Shown: positions 52,116 through 63,150, counted from the first letter of the stretch. The stretch: 64,000 nucleotides of DNA from Naegleria lovaniensis (GCF_003324165.1 NW_025407838.1:625389-689388); one strand, 5' to 3'. Made by a program: numbers and translations. Notes: a model not told the origin generated them from the letters alone.

Positions 52116-53336
52116 CTACAATTCATCCTCAGGGAAGAAGCCAGCATCTACAAATTTCTTTGATCTCGTATTCTTGTGGTCTTGTTGCACATTCGTTGGA
52201 CTTGATTGTTGTGGAGGTGGTTGATATTGAGGAGGGGTCTGTCGAGGAGATTGTTGTTGAGTCTGTTGAAGTATGGGTTGTTGTTGCTGAGTCGTAGTGG
52301 TCGTCGTTGTAGTGCTGAAAGAATTCAGCCTGTTGTTGTTTGGATTGGTCCCATTCGCTTGAACAGAACTTGATCTCTTCATGGGAGGAATTGGAGTATT
52401 TGGTTTTGTTGAAGATGATGCTGAATGAGGAAGTGTTGGCAAAGGTTTAGGATGATGATCCCTTCTCGGACTTACTTTGTCTGTCGAGTGTAGTTGTTCT
52501 TCCTGAGCACAATGATGATTACGGGGAGAAATTTGTTGAATTGTTGAGGAATGACCGCTCAGTGAGTGCATGCTCGACCCAGGATGATCTTGTTCAGCAT
52601 GATGAATGATGGGCTGAACAGTTGGAGTTTGAGGTTGTTTTGGAATTGCTCTCGGAGAAGTTTGTGAATCAACATTCTCATTAGAATCCACAACAGAAAT
52701 AGATTCATGATTTTCCGAATTTGAAAATGGTTCTGTTGTGGTTGTTGCAGACGGATAGGACAAGGAAAAGAGTTGTTTGGTTTGAGGTTGTTGCATCCAT
52801 TCTTCTTGTTCTTGTCTGAGTTTGTCCAATTTGGCAATAATGGAAATGGCAGCTCCTGTTGGAACTTTGAATTCAGTTAAATCTTTGGTTAAACAGAGAA
52901 TGGCATTTCCAGTGAGTTGTTGTTTCATGAGGACTGTATGTTGAGCCATGAGTGTCGAATGTCCATGCATTTGGACATGTTTTAAATATTTAATATAAAA
53001 TTTGAAATTGATTCAATGAGATAGATTCAAATGAAAAATAATCATCAAATGATGTCGGAATGAATATTATTTCAATTATTTCCACGTAAAACGTAGAGTA
53101 TTGAATGATTGAATACAAGATTGCGTGGAAAACATACCATCAATGACAGTTTTTTGGTCATATTTTTCACTCATCAGCCAATGTTTGAAATTCTCGCTGG
53201 TCCAGTTTTTGATAGCGATGTGTGTGACATCTGGCACAAATTCATGCGTGGATGTTGTACTCTTTAATTTGAATAGATTCATTTTTTTCTGTTGGTTTTT
53301 CCTGTGTCCTTTAAAGAACAAAAGGTCTTGTTCCAT
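52116..53336 (-). CDS. SAM-domain protein with disordered Pro/Gln-rich tail (2 exons)
   Basis: Exon 1 is 53336-53138 (donor GTATGT); exon 2 is 52933-52116 (acceptor CATACAG); 338 residues in phase. Joining the exons rebuilds a sterile alpha motif: IKNWTSENFKHWLMSEKYDQKT / VID / VLMKQQLTGNAILCLTKDLTEFKVPTGAAISIIAKLDKL. The middle of the domain is split by the intron, so neither exon alone looks like SAM. The rest (about residues 125-338) is Gln/Pro/Ser/His-rich and probably disordered. SAM domains mediate protein oligomerisation or RNA binding; partners are not indicated. The gene converges on the giant EGF gene with a 91-bp gap between stop codons. Confidence 0.8.
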
Positions 53337-53571
53337 ATCAAATTTCTAAAAAAGGAAGCCATCATTTATTCAGTCTGTGACAAGATTGTTCGTTGGATCG
53401 AGAATGGTTCCATTCGAATATTAAGGTTTTGAACAAATCCGAGAAAGCTCAGTGAGGGAACTTGCAACAGTTCAACTTCCTACTCCTGTCATTTCCTCAA
53501 TTCATTCAAAACATATTGATTATGTTTCGATAAAAATTAGTATTAAAATCCACTTGTTGCTGTAACAAATT

Positions 53572-55266
53572 TCATACATGAGCGTCTTCACTTTTGATGA
53601 CAGGACGGCATGGCGTCCCATTTTCGAAAGGAGGTGTTTCAAATTGTTGTTGCTCTTGTAAAGTTGAAGAAGGAGCATTCAAACTATGCGAGTTGGAGTC
53701 TGTTGTTTCCATTGCTCCATTCAAACATGGAGAATTCACGGTTGCAGCATTTGTACTCGTTGTCGAAGAAACAGTCGAATTCGGCAATGCACTTGAATTT
53801 CGTTTTCTCGTACTATAAATACTTTCATGATACGGATAGTCCGAGGTGGGAATTGGTTGCTCTTTGGTATTTCCAAAATGAAAGATGGGATGATACAAGG
53901 CCAATGCCACCACTGCAAATATTAAAATTCCCAAATTATTCAATACCAAATAAAACAAACTAAAATATTTCCATTCGGAAATGACAGCACCAAAAGCCAC
54001 AGCAATAATTTGAAGCAAGGCACTCAGCGTGAGAGTCACTTGTAAAATCACGACCTTAATGAAGGCACGTTTCATTTGAGAGTTGTTTTTGATGTGTTTG
54101 GAACGATTCGAGTTGATAACTTGTAAAACTTTGAAGGAAATGGCCTTGTCGTGTTCATGAAGGTAAGTACTTTACAAAAAAATACATGTAAGAATACTTA
54201 CAATGGTTGCAGCTAATTGGAGTAATATTTGGAAGAGAAAGATCAGAAATCCAATGACGTACAAGTAAATTTGAATATCCTGAACTAATTTCAATCGGAT
54301 GAAGGAGGACATGATGGCAACTGTCCATACCACTGCCAACACTGTTAAGGAAAATATAACTGTTGAAACATTAAAGATGAATGTTGCAGTCTTGTAGCCA
54401 GCACCTAGGAATGATTCTTGAGCATTGGCTAATTTCACGGTCCGAATGAACACATTACCAATAAAGCACATGATGGACATGAGAACACTCAAATTCGATA
54501 AGGTAAACAACAACTCGAGAGTATTGGCCACATTCATTCCCACGAGATGAGAGTATGGAATATTGGCATCCGTAATGATGAGAGAGCTATTCTCATAGAG
54601 AAAGGTTTCCATATAGAGTGTACTGTTGGTAGGGTAATGAGTGGAAACAAATTGTCGTGCAAGAGAAACAATGGACATGTTGATGGAAGTGTAAATACAT
54701 CGACAAGTCATTCCGAGTGCTTGAACGAGAACGAGGAGAAGGATCAGACCAATCATGATTCGTTGATTTCGTTTCATGGCATTCTCGGAGTGATGGTGTC
54801 CTTTGGATGATCGTAAAGCTTTCTTTTGCCAACACGTGTTGAAGAGGATGATAAAGATGGTCACTAGTAGGAGAGTACATGCAAGCAGGGAAGCTAATAT
54901 AAGGTCGGGAATGGAGAAAGATAGCTTGTCTAATTGTCCTAGTGTGATGGGAGGAGGTTGTTGTGAGCTGGTATTCGCAGATGATGAAGAGTTGTTGTTG
55001 TTGCTCTGTTGCAACATGTGATACATGGTGGTTGTAAGGAAAGATTCAAAGAGCAACCCGTCAGTCTTGAACGGCATTGGTAACCGATGAAGAGATATTG
55101 AACCAGCAGGGAGAGTCGGATGATTGTTTTTGTTGAAAATTAATGTCACAATGGTTAGGCGAAGGAGAGCAAGAATGAACTCTGACAGGAACAAATTTGT
55201 CAATGACACAATGCGAGTGAAGACTAGATCTGTAAAACATCTCCAGGTTTTGGTGAATGTGTCCAT
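53572..55266 (-). CDS. Orphan multi-pass membrane protein, seven to eight spans (2 exons)
   Basis: Start ATG at 55266; exon 1 is 55266-54202 with donor GTAAGT; a 57-bp intron ends GACAAG; exon 2 is 54144-53572; 545 residues in phase. The acceptor is the only one I found that keeps the frame. Hydrophobic spans lie at about residues 25-45, 120-145, 170-195, 245-275, 285-310, 320-355, 375-400 and 410-430. N-glycosylation sites (NSTLY, NSSLI) lie in the loop between spans 3 and 4. The tail is Ser/Thr/Asn-rich. Seven spans after a possible signal anchor recall a receptor-like layout, but no GPCR motif (DRY, NPxxY) is seen. I do not recognise a family. Confidence 0.68.
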
Positions 55267-55477
55267 TCTCAAGATGTCATTTCGTGCAAAATAGACAAGA
55301 TGAATCTCTCGAATGAGAATGGGAAAGTCATGATATCTCTTGTGGAATGAAACAACCAGTGTAAAACCATGGCATTGTCTTTGACGTATTTCAGCTCAAT
55401 TGTCATTCCTGCACTGAAAACCACAAAATGATGGGGCAACAAACTGCACCGTATGCGTCAACCCAAACTATGAAAAA

Positions 55478-56883
55478 ATGACTTCAAGTATGTCTCGCTT
55501 TCTTTGATCTCGTTCATATTGTTCAGACCCAAACAAAATTCAGATCAAGATCTCCTATTGCTTGAGAATGATAATATAATTCCCTTCCCCTCTGATTTTA
55601 TTTTCGGAACAGCCACAGCAGCTTATCAAATTGAAGGGGCCTACAATGATGATGGAAGGGGTATGAGTATTTGGGATGAGTTCTCACATACACTTGGAAA
55701 AACTGCAAATGGTGATACAGGAGATGTGGCCGATGATCATTACCATAAAGTGAGACAAGACGTCGATTTGTTGTATGATTTGGGAATTAAAAATTATAGA
55801 ATGTCAATTTCATGGACAAGGATTTTACCAAATGGATTGTTATCGGGAGGAGTTAATCAACAAGGAATTGATCATTATAATATGGAAATTAATTATTTAA
55901 TTTCAAAAGGAATTAACGTGATGATCACTTTGGTAGGTTTGTTCACATTCACAAGGATTGTTGGAATAATACTCACTCTTCATTGGCACTCTCTCATATT
56001 TCAACATCAAGTTTCATTGGGATTACCCTCAATATTTAGAGTCTGTATTTGGAGGCTGGCTCAATAAGAATGTTTCAATCTCTGCGTTTTGTGATTATGC
56101 GGATTTATGTTTTCAATTGTTCGGAGACCGTGTCAAGTTGTGGATTACGTTAAATGAGCCATGGGTGGTGGCATGGTTGGGTTATGGAGTTGGTGTTAAT
56201 GCTCCAGGAATACGCACTCCAGATAAAAGTGAAAACAATGATTCAAGTGTAAACAGCAGAACATATGGCAACAGCTCAACTGAACCATATTTGGCTGCAC
56301 ATCATCAATTACTTGCTCATGCTCATGCTGTTAAAATTTATCGCTCAAAATATCAGTCAATACAACAGGGAAAAATAGGTATTGCTTTAAATTCAAATTA
56401 TAACGAACCACTCAATGAAAATGATCCATTGGATATTGAAGCAGCAGAACGACAACAATTATTTGATCTTGGTTGGTTTGCTGATCCTATTGTTTTTGGA
56501 GATTATCCACAAGTCATGAAAGATTTAGTAGGCAAAGAACGCCTTCCTGAGTTTACCATTGAAGAACAACAGATATTAGCAAAGAGCTTTGATTTTATTG
56601 GATTGAATCATTACACCTCTCGTTATGTGAGCCATTGAATGATACATTTCGTTTAAATTATATTAAGGAATATTTGAAACAAATATCCATGTCCATTTTC
56701 AAAGATAAGGTCTCTGTGAAGGCATATTATGTATGGTCCATGTTGGATAATTACGAATGGAGTGATGGATATTCCAAACGGTTTGGCATTATTTATGTCG
56801 ATTACAAGGACTCGAATTTAACACGACATGTGAAAAATTCTGCGAAATGGTATTCCAGACAAATTCAGAATTTGAATCATTGA
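55478..56883 (+). pseudogene. GH1 beta-glucosidase with internal deletion and frameshift
   Basis: Likely exons: 55478-55487 (ATGACTTCAA, donor GTATGT), 55544-55932 (donor GTAGGT) and 56012 onward. GH1 enzymes hydrolyse beta-glucosides by a two-Glu mechanism. Visible: FIFGTATAAYQIEGA, MSISWTRILP, FHWDYPQYLE, ITLNEPW (acid/base Glu), FIGLNHYTSRYV. Then the frame hits TGA at 56636. The rest of the enzyme resumes at 56629 in another frame (EPLNDTFRLNYIKEYL, YYVWSMLDNYEWSDGYSKRFG). Between them, where relatives have about 70-90 residues including the nucleophile in [IV]TENG, nothing is present. The gene is therefore broken: a deletion of about 200-270 bp with frameshift, or an assembly collapse. 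The first 10-nt exon is tentative. Confidence 0.8.
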
Positions 56884-57100
56884 CAGCTTAACACGCTTTT
56901 TTTTCAATGTTGGGTGTGATTGACAATATTATTTGATGGACAATGAACTCATTCCAATAACCCTCTTTATTGAACTAGCAGTCATTAATTAGCCACCATA
57001 AGGAAAATGAGAACGAACCCAATCAACCATGACAAGACATTTCTCCCTGTTGCTTCATTCGCAATAGCTCTACTGTTCTTAGCGCTCACTGTTTTTGCTG
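56884..57100. other. Spacer before transposon remnant
   Basis: About 220 bp, AT-rich, between the GH1 pseudogene and the outer direct repeat of the DIRS-like element. A short reading frame (about 57007-57105) with a hydrophobic stretch is not supported further. Confidence 0.35.
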
Positions 57101-57135
57101 TGTAAAGAAACTATAGTAATAATATTTACAAATTG
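57101..57135 (-). repeat. Split direct repeat B2 (outer)
   Basis: 35 bp identical to 57957-57991 (TGTAAAGAAACTATAG ... ACAAATTG). It forms the outer 3' end of the element on the minus strand. Confidence 0.8.
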
Positions 57136-57862
57136 TTTATTAGCTCTATTAGAGATACTCTAACATGTTTAGCTCTGTCTAACTAGTGAATGAACCCTTA
57201 AAGTAAGGGTAATAAACCAATATAGATTGGTATCGAGGGAGAGTATCACAAATCACAGAGATGAAAAAACACAACAAACCAGATTGTGAAAAATCTCTGC
57301 CTAGTTAAAAGGAATGGATGACATGCCGTCTTTTAACTACCTTCGATTTATGATACTCTTGAAGTTAGAAATTAAAACAGGACCTGAATGACAAGGCCAA
57401 AGGAAACCAAGTACTTGTATTGAACAAAAACTGACTTACCAAATATTTCTAACTTCACACGTGAGTCATTGAAGAAATGTTAAATAAATCAGTCATTAAA
57501 TAAAAAATAGTTAATGAATAAAATAAAGGCTTCCATTTAAGCAACAAGATATCCCTGAGATATCTCCTTTATCCTTACCGGAAATAAAGGATACAAACTG
57601 GAAGCAAGATAATGATGATGTACAAATCTCAAAATCTCAAAAGTGATATAAATCTGATACATGATATCAGACAACCAACTATTATGAATAATTGGTAATC
57701 TCTACTGAGATCATTAATGACACAAGGTGTCGATAGTTGTGTATGTGTGAAAGTGAGTGAATATGTGAATATGTGTGACAAAGAGAAAGAAATGCGTAAT
57801 CCTTGGAATGAAAAAAACATTGCAAATTGCTGATAAGGGGAGGTAACTAAATAAGGGAGGGA

Positions 57863-57878
57863 GACACAAACTAAACAA
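57863..57878 (-). repeat. Split direct repeat A2 (internal)
   Basis: 16 bp AGACACAAACTAAACA on the + strand, identical to 59561-59576. Confidence 0.7.
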
Positions 57879-57956
57879 TTTTTTGAGCAATGTTTTGATC
57901 AATATTATTACTAAAATAGTTTTTTACAAACTTAAACACGTTCGTGTTACAGTCTA

Positions 57957-57991
57957 TGTAAAGAAACTATAGTAATAATATTTACAAATTG
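57957..57991 (-). repeat. Split direct repeat B1 (internal)
   Basis: Identical 35-bp partner of B2. Contains the stop codon of the recombinase. Confidence 0.8.
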
Positions 57992-59253
57992 GTTTGGTTC
58001 AGAGGGTGCAAGGATTGAGCATTTGGTTGTGAATTCTCTTTGAAAATCGTTGAGGATAGACCTCTGTTTGCTAAAGCAATACTCTTAATATAAGCTCTAT
58101 ATGATAGAGAATTCCAATTACCAGCAAACTCTACAATATCAAAATGTTCACCTTCTTGTGTAATTTTGGTTGCACTACCAATTCTCATTGAATGGCCTGT
58201 TAGGTGATCTTTGATATTGAGAACCTTGCAAAGGAATTTAAGAAAATAGCAAATATCGTCCCTTGTTAAGAACAAGTTATCCTTTTGAGAAAGGAACGGA
58301 CTGTTAGGATGTTTGATATTTTCAACTTCAGCAATGTACTGCTTAATGATTGCAACTGGGCATATTAAAGTGTTCTTTGCAGGTTCAATAACCACTACAT
58401 TATGATTCCTACCATCTTGATCAGTCTTATACCACCAATCTTTAATGGTAATCCAGTTAAAATGAGGTTTATCCACTTCAACATCAGACCATTTCATTGA
58501 TGCCAAGTCACTCGGTCTGAAAAGTGTTCTGAAACCAATGACTAGAGTTACCAAAATTAGTAGCTTGTCGAATTTGTCTTCTTGAGAAATTGGATTGTAC
58601 ATAGAATTGAATCTGGATATGTGTTCAATTAATAATGGTTCTCTTTCTTTTGTATGTCGTTGGGTTCTATTATACAATTTGTTGGCTCCACGAATAATAG
58701 AATCAATCTCTTCTTTCCATTCAAATGGAATTTTCAATAAAAAGGCGAAAAAGGAAAGAGAAGTTTTGATTAAAGGGATTTCCCAACCTTTTCCAGAATC
58801 TAATTCATGATAGATAAATTCTTCTCCGGACTCATAAGTGAACGGAAGTTGATACCAAAATCTATAATTTTGATATCTTTTAAAACATCTCCTTAGATTG
58901 AAAATGTAATTACTGGAATATTCAGTTTCAATACAAAGACGTCTATAACCTTCAGTTAATAGAGTTCTCCGTTCACTTTCATTGCTAAGAACTCGGTCCA
59001 TTTTGAGTTTTTCAATAGCTCTGAAGATTGCTTGTTGATAAGCATCTTTGGATGAAATGGTTCTGTCTTGACTGAGATTCTTAGCAGTAGTGGATACCAC
59101 CAAGAGCTGCTCCAATTGGGAATAATCAATAAACCCTTCGCTTGGTTCTTGATGATTTTCAAGATGGTTTGAGGAATCAGGGAAAGAGGAGGAACCATGT
59201 AATTGTTGTCTTGATTCCAATCCTCGTTGAAAGCATCTTGATGATGATTCCAA
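57982..59253 (-). CDS. Tyrosine recombinase of DIRS-like element
   Basis: About 423 residues in one open frame with no ATG at its 5' edge; the first ATG is at about residue 85. In DIRS elements this ORF overlaps the RNase H ORF in another frame, as here. Catalytic set: FRPSDLASMKW (Arg I), GHSMRIGSA (His-x-x-Arg), AGNWNS, and YRAYIK (nucleophile Tyr). All appear intact. The enzyme would integrate circular cDNA by site-specific recombination without target duplication. The stop codon lies inside repeat B1. Confidence 0.8.
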   Translation of the reverse strand: MESSSRCFQRGLESRQQLHGSSSFPDSSNHLENHQEPSEGFIDYSQLEQLLVVSTTAKNLSQDRTISSKDAYQQAIFRAIEKLKMDRVLSNESERRTLLTEGYRRLCIETEYSSNYIFNLRRCFKRYQNYRFWYQLPFTYESGEEFIYHELDSGKGWEIPLIKTSLSFFAFLLKIPFEWKEEIDSIIRGANKLYNRTQRHTKEREPLLIEHISRFNSMYNPISQEDKFDKLLILVTLVIGFRTLFRPSDLASMKWSDVEVDKPHFNWITIKDWWYKTDQDGRNHNVVVIEPAKNTLICPVAIIKQYIAEVENIKHPNSPFLSQKDNLFLTRDDICYFLKFLCKVLNIKDHLTGHSMRIGSATKITQEGEHFDIVEFAGNWNSLSYRAYIKSIALANRGLSSTIFKENSQPNAQSLHPLNQTNL

Positions 59254-59465
59254 GAATTGAATTTGATTAAATGGCGGTTGTCTTTGGAGGCAAACCTGTC
59301 CACTGTAAATGGGCCATATTTTTGATTGAGGAGGTTGAATTCTTCTTCAACATTTTCATTGTCTTCTTCATCAAGCTCTTCTCTACGATGAGATTTCTTC
59401 TCATGGTATTCTTCGGTTTCAGTGTGATGAGCTTCATGTGGAGATTGATTCAGAACTAGAGCTAG
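58956..59465 (-). pseudogene. RNase H C-terminal remnant of DIRS-like RT ORF
   Basis: Open on the minus strand from 59465 to 58956, overlapping the recombinase frame. FNLLNQKYGPFTVDRFAS and later WWYPLL mark the end of a DIRS/Ngaro RT-RNase H protein. Upstream is a stop (TAG at 59468-59466) and only 73 bp to the element's start ORF, so the RT body has been deleted. Confidence 0.72.
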
Positions 59466-59541
59466 CTACAGGTCTATTGCTATGGTGACCTTGATCAGTA
59501 CTCTTACTGGCGGTTGGTTTACTACAATGTGATGGATCCAT
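59434..59541 (-). CDS. Short leader ORF of DIRS-like element
   Basis: ATG at 59541, about 35 residues (MDPSHCSKPTASKSTDQ...), ending TGA at 59434. It lies just inside repeat A1, where a gag-like ORF would start. Probably the truncated beginning of the element's first protein. Confidence 0.4.
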   Translation of the reverse strand: MDPSHCSKPTASKSTDQGHHSNRPVASSSSESIST

Positions 59542-59560
59542 GTTGGTGGTAGGTAATGAT

Positions 59561-59576
59561 AGACACAAACTAAACA
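59561..59576 (-). repeat. Split direct repeat A1 (outer)
   Basis: 16 bp identical to A2, at the 5' end of the element read on the minus strand, 19 bp before the first ATG. Confidence 0.7.
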
Positions 59577-61930
59577 GGGTTTGGATAGGTGACCCGCTTG
59601 ACTTTTAATCTTAATTTTTCGACATGCTTAATATGCTTAATGATGGGATTTTTAATTTTTTTTTAAAGATCGTGTATGGAGGTATATCTATGTGTTGACA
59701 TGACTTTCATCCATTAATTAAGGGTAGTTATTGAACTGTATTCGCTTAAAGTAGACCTCTTTTGCATGGTCGGGGTTTTCGTCATCTTTGATGTTGAGCA
59801 TGATCCAAGCACATCATTCGATAGATTTTGAAGAGTAGTATATTCGTGCTAGCGACATCATTGGATAGTGAGCTAAGCTGGTTGAGTCGTTCAACAAATG
59901 GTAACAGGTGTCAAATTTTTGATAGAATTTAAGCGACACCTTTTTTGTAGATCTCACGAAAATAATGGGGGTCATGATAGAGCATTCGATCAGGTTTAGG
60001 GTAGTTTTCGAGAAAATCAAGTTTGAAGGAGTTTCATCGAGGTCAAAAATGAAATGAAAATTTTTCAAAAAAAAATTAAAAAAAAATGAAGCCAAAACTC
60101 CCTGCATTTTTGAGGTGATTATCATCAACATCGGGTCATGTTTCCATTCATCATCATGTCATATTTATATTGATCACATCAAATGTGCACATCATGGTCA
60201 ACATTCATCAGGAATATTTTGTGTGTATGAATACACATGGAAATGATAATCATCAAATAGTAGCGGTTAGAATTGTAGTGAACTGCTTCCGTTGGATATG
60301 ATGATCATGGAATGAATCTGATGATCGGAATGTTGTTACAGTGATCAGAAACCATAGAATTGATCGTTGATTCATTTCAAAGTGATGGTCATTTCATGAC
60401 TTTGTGTGATGTGAAGTGTGATGGTGGCTCTATGGTAGTACTGAAAAGTACGATCGAGACAAGTACTTCACATAACTACATGAAGTTGATATGGATGGAT
60501 GTTCTGATCATTCAAACAACAAATCATCAGTTTTATTCATTGACATGATTGTTTCATTGAACGGGAGCACTTCGCTTTTCTCGGAAATGATCATTTCTTG
60601 AGGAAGGGTATAACTCTCCTCTTTTGTTCATGTCATTCATTCTATCATCATGACACGTTATGATCATCATTGTAGAAGTGTTTCATGTGATTGTGAGTGG
60701 TTGAATGTGATCATGATGAATTGTTGTTGGTATGTATTGTTGTATGATTGAATGATCATTTTATAACAATTGATTGATTAAGTTTTTCGATAAACCGATG
60801 ATTGCAATGTTGTATAATACATTGTGGAGAGTATTTCTATGACTGTTGATGATGGATATGATCATTATTGGCGGAGTATCATGATGAATGTTGTAGAGGT
60901 GTGATACCATATCCTTCCAAGAGCGATTGTGTCATGAGCAATACACATCAACATGTTCATCATGATGAGTATGACACATCCATCTTGGTTGTACTCACTG
61001 ATTCATCAATTTGTGGAAGTGGTGTCTCACTCTTTCAATTCATTTTTCTTTTTCACATGATATTACGATATTGAACAATTACAAGAATATCACAGTGATT
61101 TTTTATGATTGTGCACACTAGGATACTGTTATTTTGAAATTTGTGGAATTTATCTATATGAGTTGATTTTGTTATGAGACACCTGAGAAGTGAAGAAAAT
61201 GATTATTAATTAATTTTTGAAGAGTTGTCAGGAGAGTGATACAGACAGTTTTTTACTGTTGCTGGGATGGAATTCAACACATTGACATTAATTGTTGTAT
61301 TTGTTCATGTCTAGAATGTATTGTTGTTGAGCACCTTAGAAGATTTCGTCATGAAGTGCATTACAATGTGAGACATGGTTCTTTCCTTGAGTTGTAGCAA
61401 TCATTCGTGTGTTGATCTTGTTCTATTGTGTAATTATTGATGTTGTGGAGTGTTGTGATTCATTGTGTGATGGAAGGATTCATTTATGTCACATTTGACA
61501 CTTTTTCATGGATAGCCTGTGTTGATTCATGATGGCTACGTTGAAAATAAAGAATTAATTCAGTGATTTTCATGATCAGTGCATGTGAAATGTATGGTGT
61601 ATGTGGTTGATATGCGTCAATGTTCATGTCATCTTGATTTTGAATTTTGTCTGGATTTACTGACCCTATACTTCCGCATTTAGAATTTATCCAAAAAAAT
61701 GTTGATGTGACTGATCAGTGTTGTTTGATGTTGTGATTACGGAATCATGATTGAAATCATTTGTAGTGATTGTAGATGTGTCCTTCAACCGTATTGGATA
61801 CGTCTACCATGTTCGTTGTTATCACCAAATGAATGAGTGTTCAAAGTTGTTCATGAAGAGTGATGAGATGAAACATAGTTGTTTGAACGTTCATTCAAGT
61901 TGATAAACATGCTTGTCATGATGGTGTGAG

Positions 61931-61957
61931 GGTTTTGGGGTTGGGTTTGGGGTTTTG
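61931..61957 (+). repeat. Interstitial degenerate telomere-like tract
   Basis: 27 bp mixing TTTTGGGG, TTGGG and TTTGGGG units, in the same orientation as the terminal telomere 1.7 kb away. Could be an old chromosome end or an insertion scar. Confidence 0.6.
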
Positions 61958-62524
61958 ACCCACGTAGGGAAGACTAAAATTTAATTTCAATTATTAAACT
62001 CAATATTATGCTCTTATCCAACAGTATAAGAACGAATCTAGCGTCATTATTACCGCTGACATGTCATTCTAGAGAAAAATAAAAAACGCAGATTTTCGCT
62101 GAAAGTTCGTGAGCGTAGCTTTTTTAGCTCCAAAGTCGATATGGTCCAAAGTCAGACGCAGACATGGAACCATCCCAGATAACTGGATTATGATAGTATC
62201 CCTTACGAATGATAGATATATCAATTTAGAAGGGTTGACTCAACCTCTGTCGGATCCTGTCTCTTCCCAAAGTGAACTACCTATAGTAGCCTCAGCGAAA
62301 AAACCAATCACTGGGAGGAGACGGACACCATTAGTAACACATAGTTATATGATGCAAGATATTATAATATCATGTTGTATACATCACTTAAAGCATATTA
62401 TGACATTTGTAACGCTTGTCCATGTCCATGATCACCACCACGGTATGTTATGTGAAGAGTGAGTCCTATGATAGTCATGGTGGTCACCAAGAGACGAAAC
62501 TTGAAATACACGTCGTTCATGAGT

Positions 62525-62760
62525 GTTTAAGTATGCATCCGTTGTTTGTGACGAGAAATTCGAATCATATGTTGAACAGAACAGCTCCTGTCTCAAGCAG
62601 TCAGGTTTTTGAGGACTTTGAAATTTTTTTAAAAAATATTTTGGACTCAAAAATTTCCAAGTTCAAAATGATAGAGAGGTCCAGCGAAAACATGAAATAA
62701 AGCTCTTTTTCAATAAATACTGATCAATTGTGTCTCAAATTGATATGTGAAGTGTTAATC
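62525..62760 (+). repeat. Diverged subtelomeric repeat, copy 1
   Basis: Shares with copy 2 the landmarks TTGTTTGTGAC, CAGCTCCT, TTTTTAAAAAAT, AAGTTCAAAATGATAGA, GCTCT.TTTC.ATAAATACT in the same order and spacing. Confidence 0.6.
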
Positions 62761-62909
62761 ACCATGTAGAACACTAATATTATGCTTGTGTGTTGATGAC
62801 TGACTCCTGACGCGGAATTGTGGTAATCCTAACTGCTGAGTGTGTCCGTGAGGGTGATGTTGCTTGACATGATATTCACCTGCTAATTAAACGTAGAGTG
62901 TAGTGTGTG

Positions 62910-63150
62910 TGTGAGATTTTTAGAGTATTTGTATTGTTTGTGACATGAACAGTGATGTACCTGTTGAATGAATCAGCTCCTATGTTGGAGAGTCAGTTTG
63001 TCGCTGGAGGTGGAATATTTTTAAAAAATTTCAAAGTTCAAAATGATAGAAAAGTCAAGCCAAAACTTGAAGTGAGGCTCTATTTCGATAAATACTAATT
63101 GATATCATCTTTAATTTAAATATATTGCATAACTCACTGTGTGGAATATT
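62910..63150 (+). repeat. Diverged subtelomeric repeat, copy 2
   Basis: Second copy, about 390 bp downstream of the first, same orientation; noncoding. Confidence 0.6.

Larger units (their letters stand above)
57101..59576 (-). mobile_element. DIRS-superfamily retrotransposon remnant with split direct repeats
   Basis: Read on the minus strand: terminal repeat A1 (59576-59561), short start ORF (59541-59434), RNase H-end region (59465-58956), tyrosine recombinase (to 57982), internal repeats B1 (57991-57957) and A2 (57878-57863), a 730-bp non-coding segment with nested inverted repeats, and terminal repeat B2 (57135-57101). The order A1-ORFs-B1-A2-B2 is the split direct repeat layout of PAT/Ngaro-like DIRS elements. 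The RNase H-linked motif VDRFASKDNRHLIKFNSW and the following PPLSLIPQTI ... PNWSSSWWYPLL are characteristic of DIRS elements. The reverse transcriptase that should precede them is missing, so this copy cannot make its own cDNA. Confidence 0.78.

Noticed and set aside
52031-52297. 88-residue plus-strand open frame after the EGF gene
   Set aside because: Overlaps the SAM gene antisense; Val/Glu-rich end is the complement of its Gln/Pro tail.
57629-57902. Two overlapping minus-strand hydrophobic open frames
   Set aside because: Lie in the non-coding arm of the DIRS-like element and have only low-complexity Leu/Phe/Ser content.
59814-60131. 105-residue minus-strand open frame near the subtelomere
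   Set aside because: Begins in an A/T-rich run, no domain; composition like its non-coding surroundings.
62109-62462. 117-residue open frame beside the interstitial telomere tract
   Set aside because: No recognisable motif; kept only as part of a composition-based finding.
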